Assembly (NCBI GenBank): GCA_026391455.1
Contig: JAPLEH010000010.1
Coordinates: 186,001-250,000, forward strand
Direction of reading: 5' to 3'
Length of the DNA stretch: 64,000 nt
DNA from: Bacteroidota bacterium
GTDB lineage: Bacteria; Bacteroidota; Bacteroidia; Chitinophagales; Chitinophagaceae
The position numbers and the translations under genes are program-made. The first letter of the stretch is position 1; each line of letters begins with the position of its first letter. Positions 51,909 to 61,322 of the stretch are shown piece by piece. The notes below the pieces were generated by a model. It ran no database searches. It was not told the origin of the DNA and saw nothing but the letters and a program-made list of their open reading frames with translations.

Positions 51909-53678
51909 TTATTCTACTTTTACGGGTTGAGTCCTTACACTTACTCCGTTTTCATTGATCGATTCGATACTGTAATAATACGTTTTTTGTGCATCCATCG
52001 CTTTCATCCAGTATTCATTATTGCTATGTATCATGATACTGGTATACAATTTCTTCGGATCAGTGCCATAATAGATATGATAGGCAAAGGCATTGTCTAC
52101 CGGGCGCCATTTTATGAATGCACTGCGTTTATCTTTTTCTGTTCTCAGCACAATAAAATTCTCGACGGGTTTTGGTTTTTCTCCATTGCCATTGCCAAAT
52201 ACACGTAATCCGCTGATGGCAAATTTACCGGTAGGCATGTGTATATTTTCCAGTTTGATATAACGGGCCTGTACCGGATTTGCCAATTCCACATATTCAT
52301 GCGGCACATCGGTTTGGTTATTGCTCTTATCTGTCAATACGGTCCATTTTTTGCCGTCGGCAGAGTAATAGAGTTTATACTGATGAAATTGGTTATTCCA
52401 TTTACCCAGGCGGTCAGCGTCCACATCCTGATCGGCATAATTGATCTGAATTGCGTTTACCGTGGAAAGATTACCCAGATCTGTTTGTATCCATTCGCCT
52501 TTATTTCCTGTGGCCGCACTCCAGTATGTTTTGGTGAGTTCATCCACGGCGTTGTTGGGAACATAGCCACCCAAGGTGGAAGATACCTGTACGGGTTTAT
52601 TATAATTCAACAGCATCCATCCGGTGAAATAAGGTGATTTCCCGTCTGCACCATACGTTGAAGTAATGCCTGCAGCAGGTATATAATGCGGGTAGTCGCC
52701 AAAAGTGGTATTGCAATTCATCACATCATCTTTATCAAATCCGGCGGGCCAGATTCCGATCCGGCGTTCGAATGTATTCTTAACTGATACTACGGTGGTG
52801 GATACATGCCAGTAGTTGTTGAAATTGTCTTTGAACGTGGATCCATGACCTGCGCCTCTTACATATCCGCCCGATTTGATACTGAGCGGATCACTTTGCG
52901 CCTCGAAGGGGCCGAGCGGATCTTTGCTTACAGTAACACCATCTGCATAACCGCTGAATTCAGTGCCCGGAGCACCATATTGAAAATAATATTTCCCGTT
53001 GTGTTTCGTCATCCAGGCTCCTTCGATAAAGGGGTCGAGAAAGGTATTATCCATATGCTCACCAAATCGCTGCCAGCCATATCGCCATTGTTCGAGAAAC
53101 CACATTTCTTTTCGGGTGCCTTTGGGTTGCATGGTGCTTCGGTTTAGTTCCACGCCATACAACGGGAACCTGTTGCTGCTGCCATTATACATAAAGAATC
53201 TTCCGTCGTCATCGGTGAAGAACGCCGGATCCCATCCGCCGATATCAAATGAATCCACCAGTGGTTTCCATTCATTGGCTTTGGGATTGGTGCTCATCCA
53301 GATGGTGAATTTGCTGGTATAGGTGGATCCGAAGACCAGCATCGTGTCGCCGATGATGCCCACTGCAGGTGCGCAGAGTTCATCGTACACACCGCCATTC
53401 CAGGGACGTAAAAATTTCCGGGATACAAATTTCCAGTTCAGCATATCCGTACTCCACCAGTATCCCCATTGATTGGTGCTGAATAAATAATATTCTCCTT
53501 TATAATTTACGATTACCGGATCGGCCGTGGCGCGGTGGCGGCCCCATTCGCTGAAATTAGGAATGGGCGTATAGCCATAATCGATATTGATGGGGTTGCA
53601 ATAGGTCTTTTGCTGTGCGCGTACAGGTTGAACGAACAGGACAAGCAGGATAAATGCAATGATCGTTTTTGTTGACAT
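51909..53678 (-). CDS. Secreted GH43-like glycosidase with F5/8-type-C and Fn3 domains
   Basis: The 589-residue protein has a signal peptide, a five-bladed propeller with the GH43 triad (Asp53 in RATADPVIV, Asp150 in GGWDPAFFTDDDG, Glu219 in LDPFIEGAWM), a discoidin (F5/8 type C, CBM32-like) domain at about residues 365-490 (AVDELTKTYWSAATGNKGEW, NAIQINYADQD) and an Fn3-like domain at the end. Such enzymes release arabinose, xylose or galactose from side chains; the carbohydrate-binding domain anchors it to substrate. Its ATG overlaps the stop of the GMC oxidoreductase gene by one base. Confidence 0.9.
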   Translation of the reverse strand: MSTKTIIAFILLVLFVQPVRAQQKTYCNPINIDYGYTPIPNFSEWGRHRATADPVIVNYKGEYYLFSTNQWGYWWSTDMLNWKFVSRKFLRPWNGGVYDELCAPAVGIIGDTMLVFGSTYTSKFTIWMSTNPKANEWKPLVDSFDIGGWDPAFFTDDDGRFFMYNGSSNRFPLYGVELNRSTMQPKGTRKEMWFLEQWRYGWQRFGEHMDNTFLDPFIEGAWMTKHNGKYYFQYGAPGTEFSGYADGVTVSKDPLGPFEAQSDPLSIKSGGYVRGAGHGSTFKDNFNNYWHVSTTVVSVKNTFERRIGIWPAGFDKDDVMNCNTTFGDYPHYIPAAGITSTYGADGKSPYFTGWMLLNYNKPVQVSSTLGGYVPNNAVDELTKTYWSAATGNKGEWIQTDLGNLSTVNAIQINYADQDVDADRLGKWNNQFHQYKLYYSADGKKWTVLTDKSNNQTDVPHEYVELANPVQARYIKLENIHMPTGKFAISGLRVFGNGNGEKPKPVENFIVLRTEKDKRSAFIKWRPVDNAFAYHIYYGTDPKKLYTSIMIHSNNEYWMKAMDAQKTYYYSIESINENGVSVRTQPVKVE

Positions 53679-55402
53679 CAGAGATTGTGTTTATTTAATT
53701 GTTCCACTGCATGGTTTACAGCCCTTGCGGTAAATGCCATATATAAGATCGAAGGGCTTTGATTGCCGGTACTGGTCATACAGGCACCGTCAGTCACAAA
53801 TACATTGGGACAATGATGCAACTGATTAAATCCGTTGAGCATGGATGTGGCCGGATCTTTTCCCATACGCACACCACCCATTTCATGAATATCCAGGCCG
53901 GGGGGTTGGTGACTGTCACGCACCTGTATATCTTTTCCACCCGCTGCTTCAAACATTTCCTTTCCCTGCGTCAAAAAGTCCGCTACCATTTTATCATCGT
54001 TCTCATCATAACCCACATTGGTGATCAGGAATGGCATACCATAGGCATCCTGCTGGTCTTTACTCAGGCGGACTTCATTGGAGGCTTTGGGAATGGTTTC
54101 TCCCTGCATATACATGTACATACCCCAGGGCCCCGGTGCGCTTAGCTTTTCTTTTAATGCTGCGCCGATCCCCTCCACATCATTATAATGCATGCGTTCG
54201 CGATAGGCTCCGCTGAAGATCACGTAGCCGCCGGTGAAATCGGTCTCTTTCTTTTTGAGGTTCCGGAAATTAGGTATCACACATTCAGCAGCCCTTTTCA
54301 CTTTATAATAGTGATCATCGAAACCTTCGAAGCGGGAATTCATACTGCCGCGGTAATTATGAAAACAGATATATTTTCCCAGCACACCACTGTCATTGCC
54401 CAATCCGTTGGGAAAACGGTTGCTCACCGAATTCAGTAAGATCAGGTTGGAATTTAATGCAGAAGCATTTACAAAAATGATGCGGGCAAAATATTCCGTA
54501 GCATCTTTGGTATTGGCATCAATAACCCGCACACCCGTGGCTTTCTGTTTCTTTTCATCGTAAATGATCGAATGTACCACGCTATGTGGGCGGAGAGTAA
54601 GGTTACCTGTTTTGGCCGCCCAGGGTAAGGTGGAGGTAACAGAACTGAAATATCCCCCATAGGGGCAGCCCCGCATACAGAGATCGCGGTTCATACACTG
54701 GCCACGGCCCTGTTGGGTATGGATGGGTTGTGGTTCGGTAATATGGGCCCAGCGTCCCGGTATATAATGCCGTTGATATTTATCCCAGATCGTTTGTTTA
54801 AAATGTTTTTCCACCGCATTGAATTCCATCGCGGGTAAGAATTCACCGTCGGGCATGGATTCAATGTTCTCCCGTGTGCCGCAAACACCAATGAATTTTT
54901 CTGCGTGACTATACCAGGGCGCAATATCGTTGTAGCGAATGGGCCAGTCGGTGGCATAGCCATTCCGCAGGGGCGATGAAAAATCCCAATCGCTCCAGCG
55001 CTGGCAGCTTCGTCCCCAGATCAGGGATTTGCCTCCTACCTGGTATCCACGTATCCAGTCGAAGGGCTTTTCCTGGATATAAGGCTGGTCGGCATCCTTT
55101 ACAAAAAAATGGGCGGTATCTTCTCCATATCCGGCAGCTTTGGCAATCAGGGGATTTTCATTGCGTTGTTTTTGTGGGATCCATCCGCGGTGGGCCAATT
55201 CCCATTTTTGTGCAGCCATGGTTGGATAATCTTTGATATGTTCGATCGGACGCCCTCTTTCGAGTACGAGTGTTTTCAGTCCTTTTTCACATAGCTCTTT
55301 GGCAGCCCAACCGCCACTGATACCACTGCCGATAACGATGGCATCATAGGTATGATCATTAGCGGGATTGCCGTTGATAATATGATGGAGTGTATCGGAC
55401 AT
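53678..55402 (-). CDS. GMC family FAD-dependent sugar/alcohol oxidoreductase
   Basis: The 574-residue protein begins with the FAD-binding fold AIVIGSGISGGWAAKELCEKG, contains GKSLIWGRSCQRWSDWDF, a Cys-rich insertion CMNRDLCMRGCPYGGYFS and the C-terminal His-containing block DIHEMGGVRMG and STGNQSPSILYMAF. It has no signal peptide. Close relatives oxidise the C3 hydroxyl of sugars or glycosides and usually pair with a small gluconate-2-dehydrogenase subunit-3-like protein; no such gene is seen here. It lies between the GH43-like gene and DoxX in the run. Confidence 0.93.
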   Translation of the reverse strand: MSDTLHHIINGNPANDHTYDAIVIGSGISGGWAAKELCEKGLKTLVLERGRPIEHIKDYPTMAAQKWELAHRGWIPQKQRNENPLIAKAAGYGEDTAHFFVKDADQPYIQEKPFDWIRGYQVGGKSLIWGRSCQRWSDWDFSSPLRNGYATDWPIRYNDIAPWYSHAEKFIGVCGTRENIESMPDGEFLPAMEFNAVEKHFKQTIWDKYQRHYIPGRWAHITEPQPIHTQQGRGQCMNRDLCMRGCPYGGYFSSVTSTLPWAAKTGNLTLRPHSVVHSIIYDEKKQKATGVRVIDANTKDATEYFARIIFVNASALNSNLILLNSVSNRFPNGLGNDSGVLGKYICFHNYRGSMNSRFEGFDDHYYKVKRAAECVIPNFRNLKKKETDFTGGYVIFSGAYRERMHYNDVEGIGAALKEKLSAPGPWGMYMYMQGETIPKASNEVRLSKDQQDAYGMPFLITNVGYDENDDKMVADFLTQGKEMFEAAGGKDIQVRDSHQPPGLDIHEMGGVRMGKDPATSMLNGFNQLHHCPNVFVTDGACMTSTGNQSPSILYMAFTARAVNHAVEQLNKHNL

Positions 55403-55432
55403 ATGGCAAAGCGCCGGGGCTGCACACCGGTT

Positions 55433-55852
55433 TTATTTTTTAGAACCGAAAATTAACTGATCGAAGCTGAATTTCCCCGGGCCGGTAAAAAGAAATACCA
55501 GGGACAGTAAAACAAATAAAAACGGATGCTGATCGCCCCTGAAGATTTTGCCTTTATCGCCCAAAATAAAAATGATTCCCAGAAAAGCTGCAATGGCAGC
55601 CAGCGAAGCGAGGCGGGTGAATAAACCGAAAATAAAACCAATGCCGGCGAGCAATTCGGCGATCTTACCTGCATAGGCCCAGGCGGCCGGATTAGAATAC
55701 TTACGTTCCACAAACCAGACCGTATAGTCCTGCATTTGTTTCGAATCAAATGTTTCCCAACCATGCCATACAAGTAGCATACCAGTAAGGATTCGTACCA
55801 ATAGCAATCCCAGGTCGGGTGTAATGGGAGAAGCAGATAAGAATTTATTCAT
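55433..55852 (-). CDS. DoxX-family membrane protein
   Basis: A 139-residue protein with four transmembrane helices and the DoxX pattern near the start (LGLLLVRILTGMLLVWHGWETF) followed by AGKIAELLAGIGFIFGLFTRLA. DoxX proteins sit in the inner membrane and are linked to oxidation or quinone-related steps, with no settled reaction. It is immediately upstream of the GMC oxidoreductase gene (30-base gap), so it may pass electrons from that enzyme to the quinone pool; this is inference. Confidence 0.9.
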   Translation of the reverse strand: MNKFLSASPITPDLGLLLVRILTGMLLVWHGWETFDSKQMQDYTVWFVERKYSNPAAWAYAGKIAELLAGIGFIFGLFTRLASLAAIAAFLGIIFILGDKGKIFRGDQHPFLFVLLSLVFLFTGPGKFSFDQLIFGSKK

Positions 55853-55866
55853 TGGTGTTGGTTTTT

Positions 55867-56706
55867 TCAGCAGGTAAATAATTCACCGCCTTGTAATACC
55901 CGGTATGGTTGGTTTTGTTTTTCAGCTTCCTGTACAAAATCACTCACCGAAGCCGTATTGAAAAAGAACATATCATAATGACAGGGAATTACCCATTTTA
56001 CCCCTAAAATGCGGGCCAGTTCAACCGCTTCTTTTGTATCGAGATTGCCGGCCACTTTACGGGCAGGATCATTGCCATTGATGGGTAATAAAGCGATATC
56101 GGGTGCAAAAGGTTGCAGTGTCGTAACCATTTCATCGAACCAAAGCGTATCGCCGCTGTGATAAATGGTGTGGGGGCCTGCGGTGATCACATAGCCCATG
56201 TATTTACACTGTCCTTTTTCATCGCGGTCTATTTCGTTGTGTTTGGCCGGTATTCCATAAAAAGTAAATGGGCCGACGGTGGTTTGCTGACCATCATTTA
56301 GCCCGACAGGGAAGTCGGGATCGCATTGCACTCTTTCCTGCACAAATTGCCGGTTGGCTTCCGGTATGATAAAGGTGACACCCGGATTATTCTTCAATAC
56401 AGGCTGCAATGTTGCTGCGTCCAGATGATCGGTATGGTTATGACTGGAGCTTACGACTGTGATACCGCGAAGCAGTGAGGGATCGATGACCCGTTCACTC
56501 ATGCGGGTATGCGGTTTATCGGTGTGTTCATATTTACGGGTGAGTGAATCCGACAGATAAGGATCCACCAGCGCACGATACCCCTGCCATTGAATAAGAA
56601 ATCCGCTTTGACCCAGCCACCATATATGCAGCCGCTCATCGTGCAACAGGGCATCCATTTCAGCTACCAGTGCTTCGTCTTTTTTTACCGCGGGTTTCAA
56701 TGTCAT
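55867..56706 (-). CDS. UlaG-like MBL-fold metallohydrolase
   Basis: The 279-residue protein has the metallo-beta-lactamase motif SSSHNHTDHLD near residue 90, a metal-binding IYHSGDTLWFD and the final VIPCHYDMFFF. The N-terminal HIWWLGQSGFLIQ is typical of the UlaG branch, whose founding member opens L-ascorbate-6-phosphate lactone. With an oxidoreductase in the same run, opening of a sugar lactone made by oxidation would be a natural job; this is inference. It has no signal peptide. It overlaps the MetE-like gene by four bases and precedes DoxX by 14. Confidence 0.88.
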   Translation of the reverse strand: MTLKPAVKKDEALVAEMDALLHDERLHIWWLGQSGFLIQWQGYRALVDPYLSDSLTRKYEHTDKPHTRMSERVIDPSLLRGITVVSSSHNHTDHLDAATLQPVLKNNPGVTFIIPEANRQFVQERVQCDPDFPVGLNDGQQTTVGPFTFYGIPAKHNEIDRDEKGQCKYMGYVITAGPHTIYHSGDTLWFDEMVTTLQPFAPDIALLPINGNDPARKVAGNLDTKEAVELARILGVKWVIPCHYDMFFFNTASVSDFVQEAEKQNQPYRVLQGGELFTC

Positions 56707-57728
56707 AAGCTTTCTCTTACTTTTTTCGCTCCTTTCACCATGTTGATCAATTTTTGCCGGGAGGCCCAGCGGGCTGTTTGACTGAGGCCGCAGTCCGGTG
56801 CTACCGATAGTTTTTCAGCCGGTACATATTTCAGGCATTTATGAATCCGCTCCACCACATCGTCTACAGATTCTACATAATAATTTTTTACATCAATGAT
56901 ACCAACGGCCACATGCATTTTTTCAGCAAAGGGCTGCAACAATTCTATTTCAGCAAATTCGCGGTTAGCCATTTCGATATGAATCTCATCCACTTTCATA
57001 TCCAGAAAATCAGGGAGCATGGGTTTGATACTGCGATAACCCACGGGCCGGCCTTTAAAATTTCCAAAACAAAGATGCGTACTGAGATTGCATTTACCCA
57101 CGATGGGTTGTACCGTACGATTGAAAATATCCACGAATCGTTTGGTATCTTCTTTATAGGCATAGCAACTCATACTGGGCTCGTCCACCGTTATTTCTGT
57201 ACAACCTGCTGCCACCAATGCTTCCAGCTCACTTCGTACCATAGGTAAGAGTGCTTCCGTAATATCGAAGCGGGTTTTATATTTTTCATTGGGCAGTAAT
57301 CGTCCGCTCAATGTATATGGCCCGGGCACACTGGCCTTGAGTACAGGACCAGCAGGTGCCAGTTTTTTCAAGCGTAAGTATTCCTTTACGGCACCCAATC
57401 CTGCCGGTGCATGCAATTCGCCGGTAATGGTATTCTTTCCGCGCTGATCGTGTGCGGGCGGTCCGAATTTTCTCGTCTCTGATTCATTGTTCTCTATCCC
57501 CTTGATATAGCCATAAAAGGAAAGATTAAAATCCAATCGTGTTTGCTCTCCGTCGGTGATCACATCAAGGCCGGCAGTTACCTGATCATGTATCGCTGCT
57601 ATTACAGCATCTTCGATCATTTCCTCCACATCAGCGGCGCCGAATTGTGAGAGATTCTTAGTAGCAAACTCGAGCCAGCCGGGAAAGGGATAGCTTCCTA
57701 CTACGGTGGTGCGGATGGGTGTAGACAT
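56703..57728 (-). CDS. MetE-like (cobalamin-independent methionine synthase C-terminal family) protein
   Basis: The 341-residue protein starts TTVVGSYPFPGWL and has the MetE/UROD-type barrel with DGEQTRLDFN, a zinc set that includes His in STHLCFGN, Glu in IHIEMANREF and Cys in SVAPDCGLSQT. Only the catalytic half of MetE is present, as in the short archaeal-type enzymes, so the methyl donor may not be folate. I start at 57728: the frame is open for 61 more residues to 57911, but that part is translated from a repeat element, not a real N-terminus. Its place in a sugar locus is unusual. It overlaps the MBL-fold gene by four bases. Confidence 0.86.
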   Translation of the reverse strand: MSTPIRTTVVGSYPFPGWLEFATKNLSQFGAADVEEMIEDAVIAAIHDQVTAGLDVITDGEQTRLDFNLSFYGYIKGIENNESETRKFGPPAHDQRGKNTITGELHAPAGLGAVKEYLRLKKLAPAGPVLKASVPGPYTLSGRLLPNEKYKTRFDITEALLPMVRSELEALVAAGCTEITVDEPSMSCYAYKEDTKRFVDIFNRTVQPIVGKCNLSTHLCFGNFKGRPVGYRSIKPMLPDFLDMKVDEIHIEMANREFAEIELLQPFAEKMHVAVGIIDVKNYYVESVDDVVERIHKCLKYVPAEKLSVAPDCGLSQTARWASRQKLINMVKGAKKVRESL

Positions 57729-57897
57729 ATTCGTTGATTTTAGAGGTTGAAGAGGTTTAAAAAGTTCAAAATGTTCAAGAGGCCTGCCCGCCGTGGCGGG
57801 TTCAAGAGGTTCCATAGGTTGGCTTGCGCACGCTGTTCGAAACTTGTAGTTTCGAAACTCTATTTTATGGCCTTTGGCCATTAGAGGTTTAATAAGT
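57729..57897 (-). repeat. Interspersed double-hairpin element, copy C (inverted relative to A and B)
   Basis: The core at 57809-57882 is the reverse complement of copies A and B: tail GGCTTGCGCACGCTG, hairpin TTCGAAACT-TGT-AGTTTCGAA and palindrome ATGGCCTTTGGCCAT. Next to it (57729-57808) is the same loose array of TTCAAGAGGTT-like units and a short GC hairpin CCCGCCGTGGCGGG. It lies in the 186-base gap between the SIS-domain gene and the MetE-like gene and would be read with them if they share a message. Confidence 0.9.
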
Positions 57898-57914
57898 TTC
57901 TTTTCTACCATTTT

Positions 57915-58691
57915 CTATACCAGATTGCGGTAGAGTTCGGATAAACGTCTTGCATGTTCATCATAGGCGGATTCAAATAACTGAGTGGCCTTTTCTGCTC
58001 CCGCAATACAGGCTGCCGTTAGCACTTTGGGCGGATGCCCGGCTTTTGTGAGCAGACCCGCCAGTTCTGCTTTAATCGCATTGATAATAATAGCTCCGCC
58101 TACCGTAGATCCGGGCGATACGGGTGTGTCCAATCCTTCTACCCATATCATAGAATCTCCGGCAGGTGCGCCGGTATCCAATATGATATCTGAAAAGTCA
58201 CCCAGTTTTTTTCCATCGGCCCGTTTGCTTTCGCTTTTGGCAGAATGTGCTTTGGTAAGCAGGCCAACCGTTTTGATTTTTTTCTGTTGAAATAATTCCG
58301 CCATTTCCACCGGCACCACATTGGTTCCGCTGGATGATATGATAAGCGCACAATCTTTTTCATCAACGGCAAAATTGCGCAGGATACGCGCAGCGAGTCC
58401 CGGTACATTTTCGAGAAACATAGCTTGTCGTTGACCGTTTGCACCCACCACATTATTATGATAGGTGAGTGATAATTCTACGATAGGATTAAATCCGGGG
58501 AATGATCCGTAGCGGGGCCACATTTCTTCCACCATGATGCGGCTATGGCCTGATCCAAACACATGTACCATACGTCCGGAGAGAATGGTGTCGGCAAACC
58601 AACCAGCCGCTTGTTGTATGGCTGCTTGTTGTGCCCTTACTGTTTCAATAATTCCCGCACATTTTTCCAGGTAGGATGCTGTTAATGTCAT
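57915..58691 (-). CDS. SIS-domain sugar-phosphate isomerase/etherase-like protein
   Basis: The 258-residue protein has a SIS fold with MVHVFGSGHSRIMVEEMW, the phosphosugar loop CALIISSSGTNVVPVEMAEL and DTGAPAGDSMIW. It matches the stand-alone SIS proteins (UPF0309-like) used in sugar catabolism rather than GmhA or MurQ. It would bind a phosphorylated sugar or amino sugar in the cytoplasm. It is the first gene of the long minus-strand run and is divergent from the NagB-like gene, 139 bases away. Confidence 0.87.
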   Translation of the reverse strand: MTLTASYLEKCAGIIETVRAQQAAIQQAAGWFADTILSGRMVHVFGSGHSRIMVEEMWPRYGSFPGFNPIVELSLTYHNNVVGANGQRQAMFLENVPGLAARILRNFAVDEKDCALIISSSGTNVVPVEMAELFQQKKIKTVGLLTKAHSAKSESKRADGKKLGDFSDIILDTGAPAGDSMIWVEGLDTPVSPGSTVGGAIIINAIKAELAGLLTKAGHPPKVLTAACIAGAEKATQLFESAYDEHARRLSELYRNLV

Positions 58692-58830
58692 TGTTGTTTT
58701 TTTACCGGTCTGTGAATGGGGCTTGTTATAAGAGGCAAATGAAGAAAGCGATACTTGTTTCTTTTCTTATGCCTATTTTTAACCCCTAATATATTTTCTT
58801 TTATTCTTTACTTTTTATTCGCACCTTTTT

Positions 58831-59562
58831 ATGCAACTAACTGTCTTTACCGATTATGCTGCCCTTTCTGATCAGGCCGCCCGGGAAATGATCCGCACAC
58901 TGGAACAAAAACCTGATGCCGTTATCTGTATGGCTTCCGGCAGTTCGCCAAAAGGATGTTGTGAACGATTTGTACAACTGGCCACTTCTTCCGGCATTGA
59001 CCTTTCGCAATTTTTTTTTATCGGACTGGATGAATGGGTGGGATTAACTCCCGGCATGCCCGGCAGTTGCTCACACGATTTTTTCACCCGTTTGTTTGAT
59101 CCGCTTTCTATACCTGCTTCGCAATACCATTTGTTTGACCCAGTAGCGGCAGACATGCAGGCTGAATGTGAAAAAATGGATACCATAATACGCGAAAAAG
59201 GTGGCATTGATCTCATGATCGTGGGAATCGGACTCAACGGACATATTGGTTTCAATGAACCTGGTACTCCGTTTACATTATTGTCGCATGTGATCGATCT
59301 CGACGCCACCACCATAGCTGTAGGACAAGAAAAGTATTTTACCACTCCTGTTGAATTAAAACAGGGTATTACTCTCGGGCTGGGCCATTTGATGCACACG
59401 CGCAAAGTGTTATTGTTGGCAAATGGTACCGGAAAAGCTTCCGTGATCAAAGAGGCCGCTGAAGGGCCCGTTACCTCGGCATTGCCGGCCAGCATCATGC
59501 AGCAACATCCGGATGGATATATCTGGTTGGACAAAGAAGCGGCTGCTATGTTGAGTGAATAG
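58831..59562 (+). CDS. nagB: Glucosamine-6-phosphate deaminase-like protein
   Basis: The 243-residue protein has the NagB/6-phosphogluconolactonase fold with the NagB motifs: SGSSPKGCCERFVQL, FIGLDEWVGLTPGMPGSCSH (Asp of the proton-transfer step) and the diagnostic GIGLNGHIGFNEPGTPF. NagB turns glucosamine-6-phosphate into fructose-6-phosphate and ammonia. It is slightly shorter than E. coli NagB, and GLDEW replaces the usual MDEY, so a related amino-sugar phosphate remains possible. It is the only plus-strand gene of the locus and ends one base before the convergent ROK kinase gene. Confidence 0.9.
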   Translation: MQLTVFTDYAALSDQAAREMIRTLEQKPDAVICMASGSSPKGCCERFVQLATSSGIDLSQFFFIGLDEWVGLTPGMPGSCSHDFFTRLFDPLSIPASQYHLFDPVAADMQAECEKMDTIIREKGGIDLMIVGIGLNGHIGFNEPGTPFTLLSHVIDLDATTIAVGQEKYFTTPVELKQGITLGLGHLMHTRKVLLLANGTGKASVIKEAAEGPVTSALPASIMQQHPDGYIWLDKEAAAMLSE

Positions 59563-59563
59563 A

Positions 59564-60463
59564 TCATTCGGCCTGTGTTTTTTGCAACGCAAAACAAGCC
59601 GCACCGATCGCACCGGCCATATCCCCATATTCAGCTTTTACAATGGGCGTGGTATAGCCAAGCGGCTGCCATTCATATTCTTTCATATATCCTTCTAACG
59701 GTACAAACAGGTCATCGCCCGCCTCCGCGATGCCACCACCAATCACGATCACTTCCGGTGATAAAATATTTGCAATGGATGCTACGCCTGCTGCCAACTG
59801 CCGGAGTGAACGATGCCATGTTTCATACGCGAAATAATCACCGGACCGGTATGCATCCAGCATCTGTTGGGTCGAAGAAAATTTTCCCAATGTTCTTTTT
59901 TCAACGGTGCAATTGCCGATACAATCTTCGAGGCTGCCCGGCATACCGGTAATATCCGGATAACCTTCATCATTGATCACCATATGCCCGAAATGACCCG
60001 CTTTACGCATTGCGCCCTGATATGGTTTTCCATCAATGAGGATCGCACCACCTACACCTGTACCCAGTGTGAGCATGACCACATTCAATTTGTTTTTAGC
60101 CGCTCCATAGGTTGCTTCTCCCATCATGGCAGCAACGGCATCATTCAATACATAGGCCGGTTGTTGCAAATAAGCTGCCCAGTCAAAATTTTCGAGCCCC
60201 TGCATCCTTCCGGGCATACAGGCGATACAGGCATTGCTGTTGTCCGGCAGGCCCGGGGCCGATATGCCTACCGGGGCTTGTTGCACCCCGGTAAAAGCCT
60301 GCATTTCCTTTACTGCATTTGCTACGGCTTGTTTCCACACTGTATCTTCGTCCCCATCGCAGGTGGGGTAGTATTGCTGGTGTACGATCTTTCCATCCCC
60401 ATCCAGTGCCACCGCTTTGATACGGGTACCGCCGAGATCGATTCCAATAGTTGTTACGTTCAT
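59564..60463 (-). CDS. ROK-family sugar kinase lacking the usual zinc motif
   Basis: The 299-residue protein has the ROK ATP-binding start TIGIDLGGTRIKAVALD, VLNDAVAAMMGEATYGAAK and MLTLGTGVGGAILIDGK, and a second Gly-rich block VIVIGGGIAEAGDDL. The ROK zinc signature CxCGxxGC is not present; the corresponding stretch reads GMPGSLEDCIGNCT, keeping only two Cys residues, and the usual GHIGH appears as GHFGH. It probably phosphorylates glucose, N-acetyl-sugars or another hexose entering the cell. It is the last gene of the upstream minus-strand run, 70 bases after the SDR gene. Confidence 0.9.
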   Translation of the reverse strand: MNVTTIGIDLGGTRIKAVALDGDGKIVHQQYYPTCDGDEDTVWKQAVANAVKEMQAFTGVQQAPVGISAPGLPDNSNACIACMPGRMQGLENFDWAAYLQQPAYVLNDAVAAMMGEATYGAAKNKLNVVMLTLGTGVGGAILIDGKPYQGAMRKAGHFGHMVINDEGYPDITGMPGSLEDCIGNCTVEKRTLGKFSSTQQMLDAYRSGDYFAYETWHRSLRQLAAGVASIANILSPEVIVIGGGIAEAGDDLFVPLEGYMKEYEWQPLGYTTPIVKAEYGDMAGAIGAACFALQKTQAE

Positions 60464-60533
60464 AAAAATTGCTATGCTCCTTCGGGTAAGTTATTCCCTT
60501 ACCCATTGGATATGTTAATAGTTAGTGTGTGAT

Positions 60534-61322
60534 TCATTCATATTGTCCCTCACTGACCGACCATCCGCCATCCACCGCTATTACCTGACCGGTGGTAAAG
60601 GCTGATTGTTCACTCATAAAATATACAGCGAGCGCATCCAGGTCGGATGGTTTACCGATACGGCCTCCATCCAACGGTTGCTTTGTTTGTATAAACGACA
60701 TGATCTGTTCATCTCCGGCAGCCCGTTGCGCCATGGGTGTTTCCACCAGGGCTGGTGCGATCACATTCACCCTGATATCATTGCCCGCATAATAAGCCGC
60801 TATGGATTTACTTAAACCAATGATCGCAGCTTTGGCTGCAGCATAGGCATGGGTGCTGAAATATTTCGGCGAAGGCGCATAGCCCAATACCGAACCCATG
60901 TTGAGTATCGTGCCTTTCTTTTTTTGTCGGAGAAATTGCTGTATGGCTGCCTGATCAGACAGCATCAGCGATGTCAGGTTAAGTTCCATGGTTTTATTCC
61001 AGCCTTCGAGTGTCAGTTCATGCAGGGGGCCATCGCCCATCTTGCGTCCGCTGCCACCCGCCACATGATACAGGCCGTCAAAATCACCAAAGCGTTGTAT
61101 ACATAGTTCAATCGCTTTAGCTGCACTGCCGGGTTGAGTGGCATCAGCCACTATTGCTACTCCCGATTCATCGAGCAGGCGGGCCGCCTCCGCTACGGAG
61201 TTTTCATTCCTGCCGGTGACCACTACCTGCGCGCCTTCTCTTACAAAAGCCTGTGCGGCAGATAACCCGAGGCCCGTAGTACCCCCGATGATCACGATTT
61301 TTTTATGGTTGAGTTGTGTCAT
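60534..61322 (-). CDS. SDR-family NAD(P)-dependent oxidoreductase
   Basis: The 262-residue protein has the classical short-chain dehydrogenase pattern: cofactor loop IVIIGGTTGLGLSAAQAF, LYHVAGGSGRK in the NAG position, Ser in NMGSVLGYAP, and the YAAAK catalytic pair with Lys (HAYAAAKAAIIGLSK). It probably oxidises or reduces a sugar or polyol. Its start codon shares a base with the stop of the upstream Gfo/Idh gene (61322), so the two are translationally coupled. Confidence 0.93.
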   Translation of the reverse strand: MTQLNHKKIVIIGGTTGLGLSAAQAFVREGAQVVVTGRNENSVAEAARLLDESGVAIVADATQPGSAAKAIELCIQRFGDFDGLYHVAGGSGRKMGDGPLHELTLEGWNKTMELNLTSLMLSDQAAIQQFLRQKKKGTILNMGSVLGYAPSPKYFSTHAYAAAKAAIIGLSKSIAAYYAGNDIRVNVIAPALVETPMAQRAAGDEQIMSFIQTKQPLDGGRIGKPSDLDALAVYFMSEQSAFTTGQVIAVDGGWSVSEGQYE

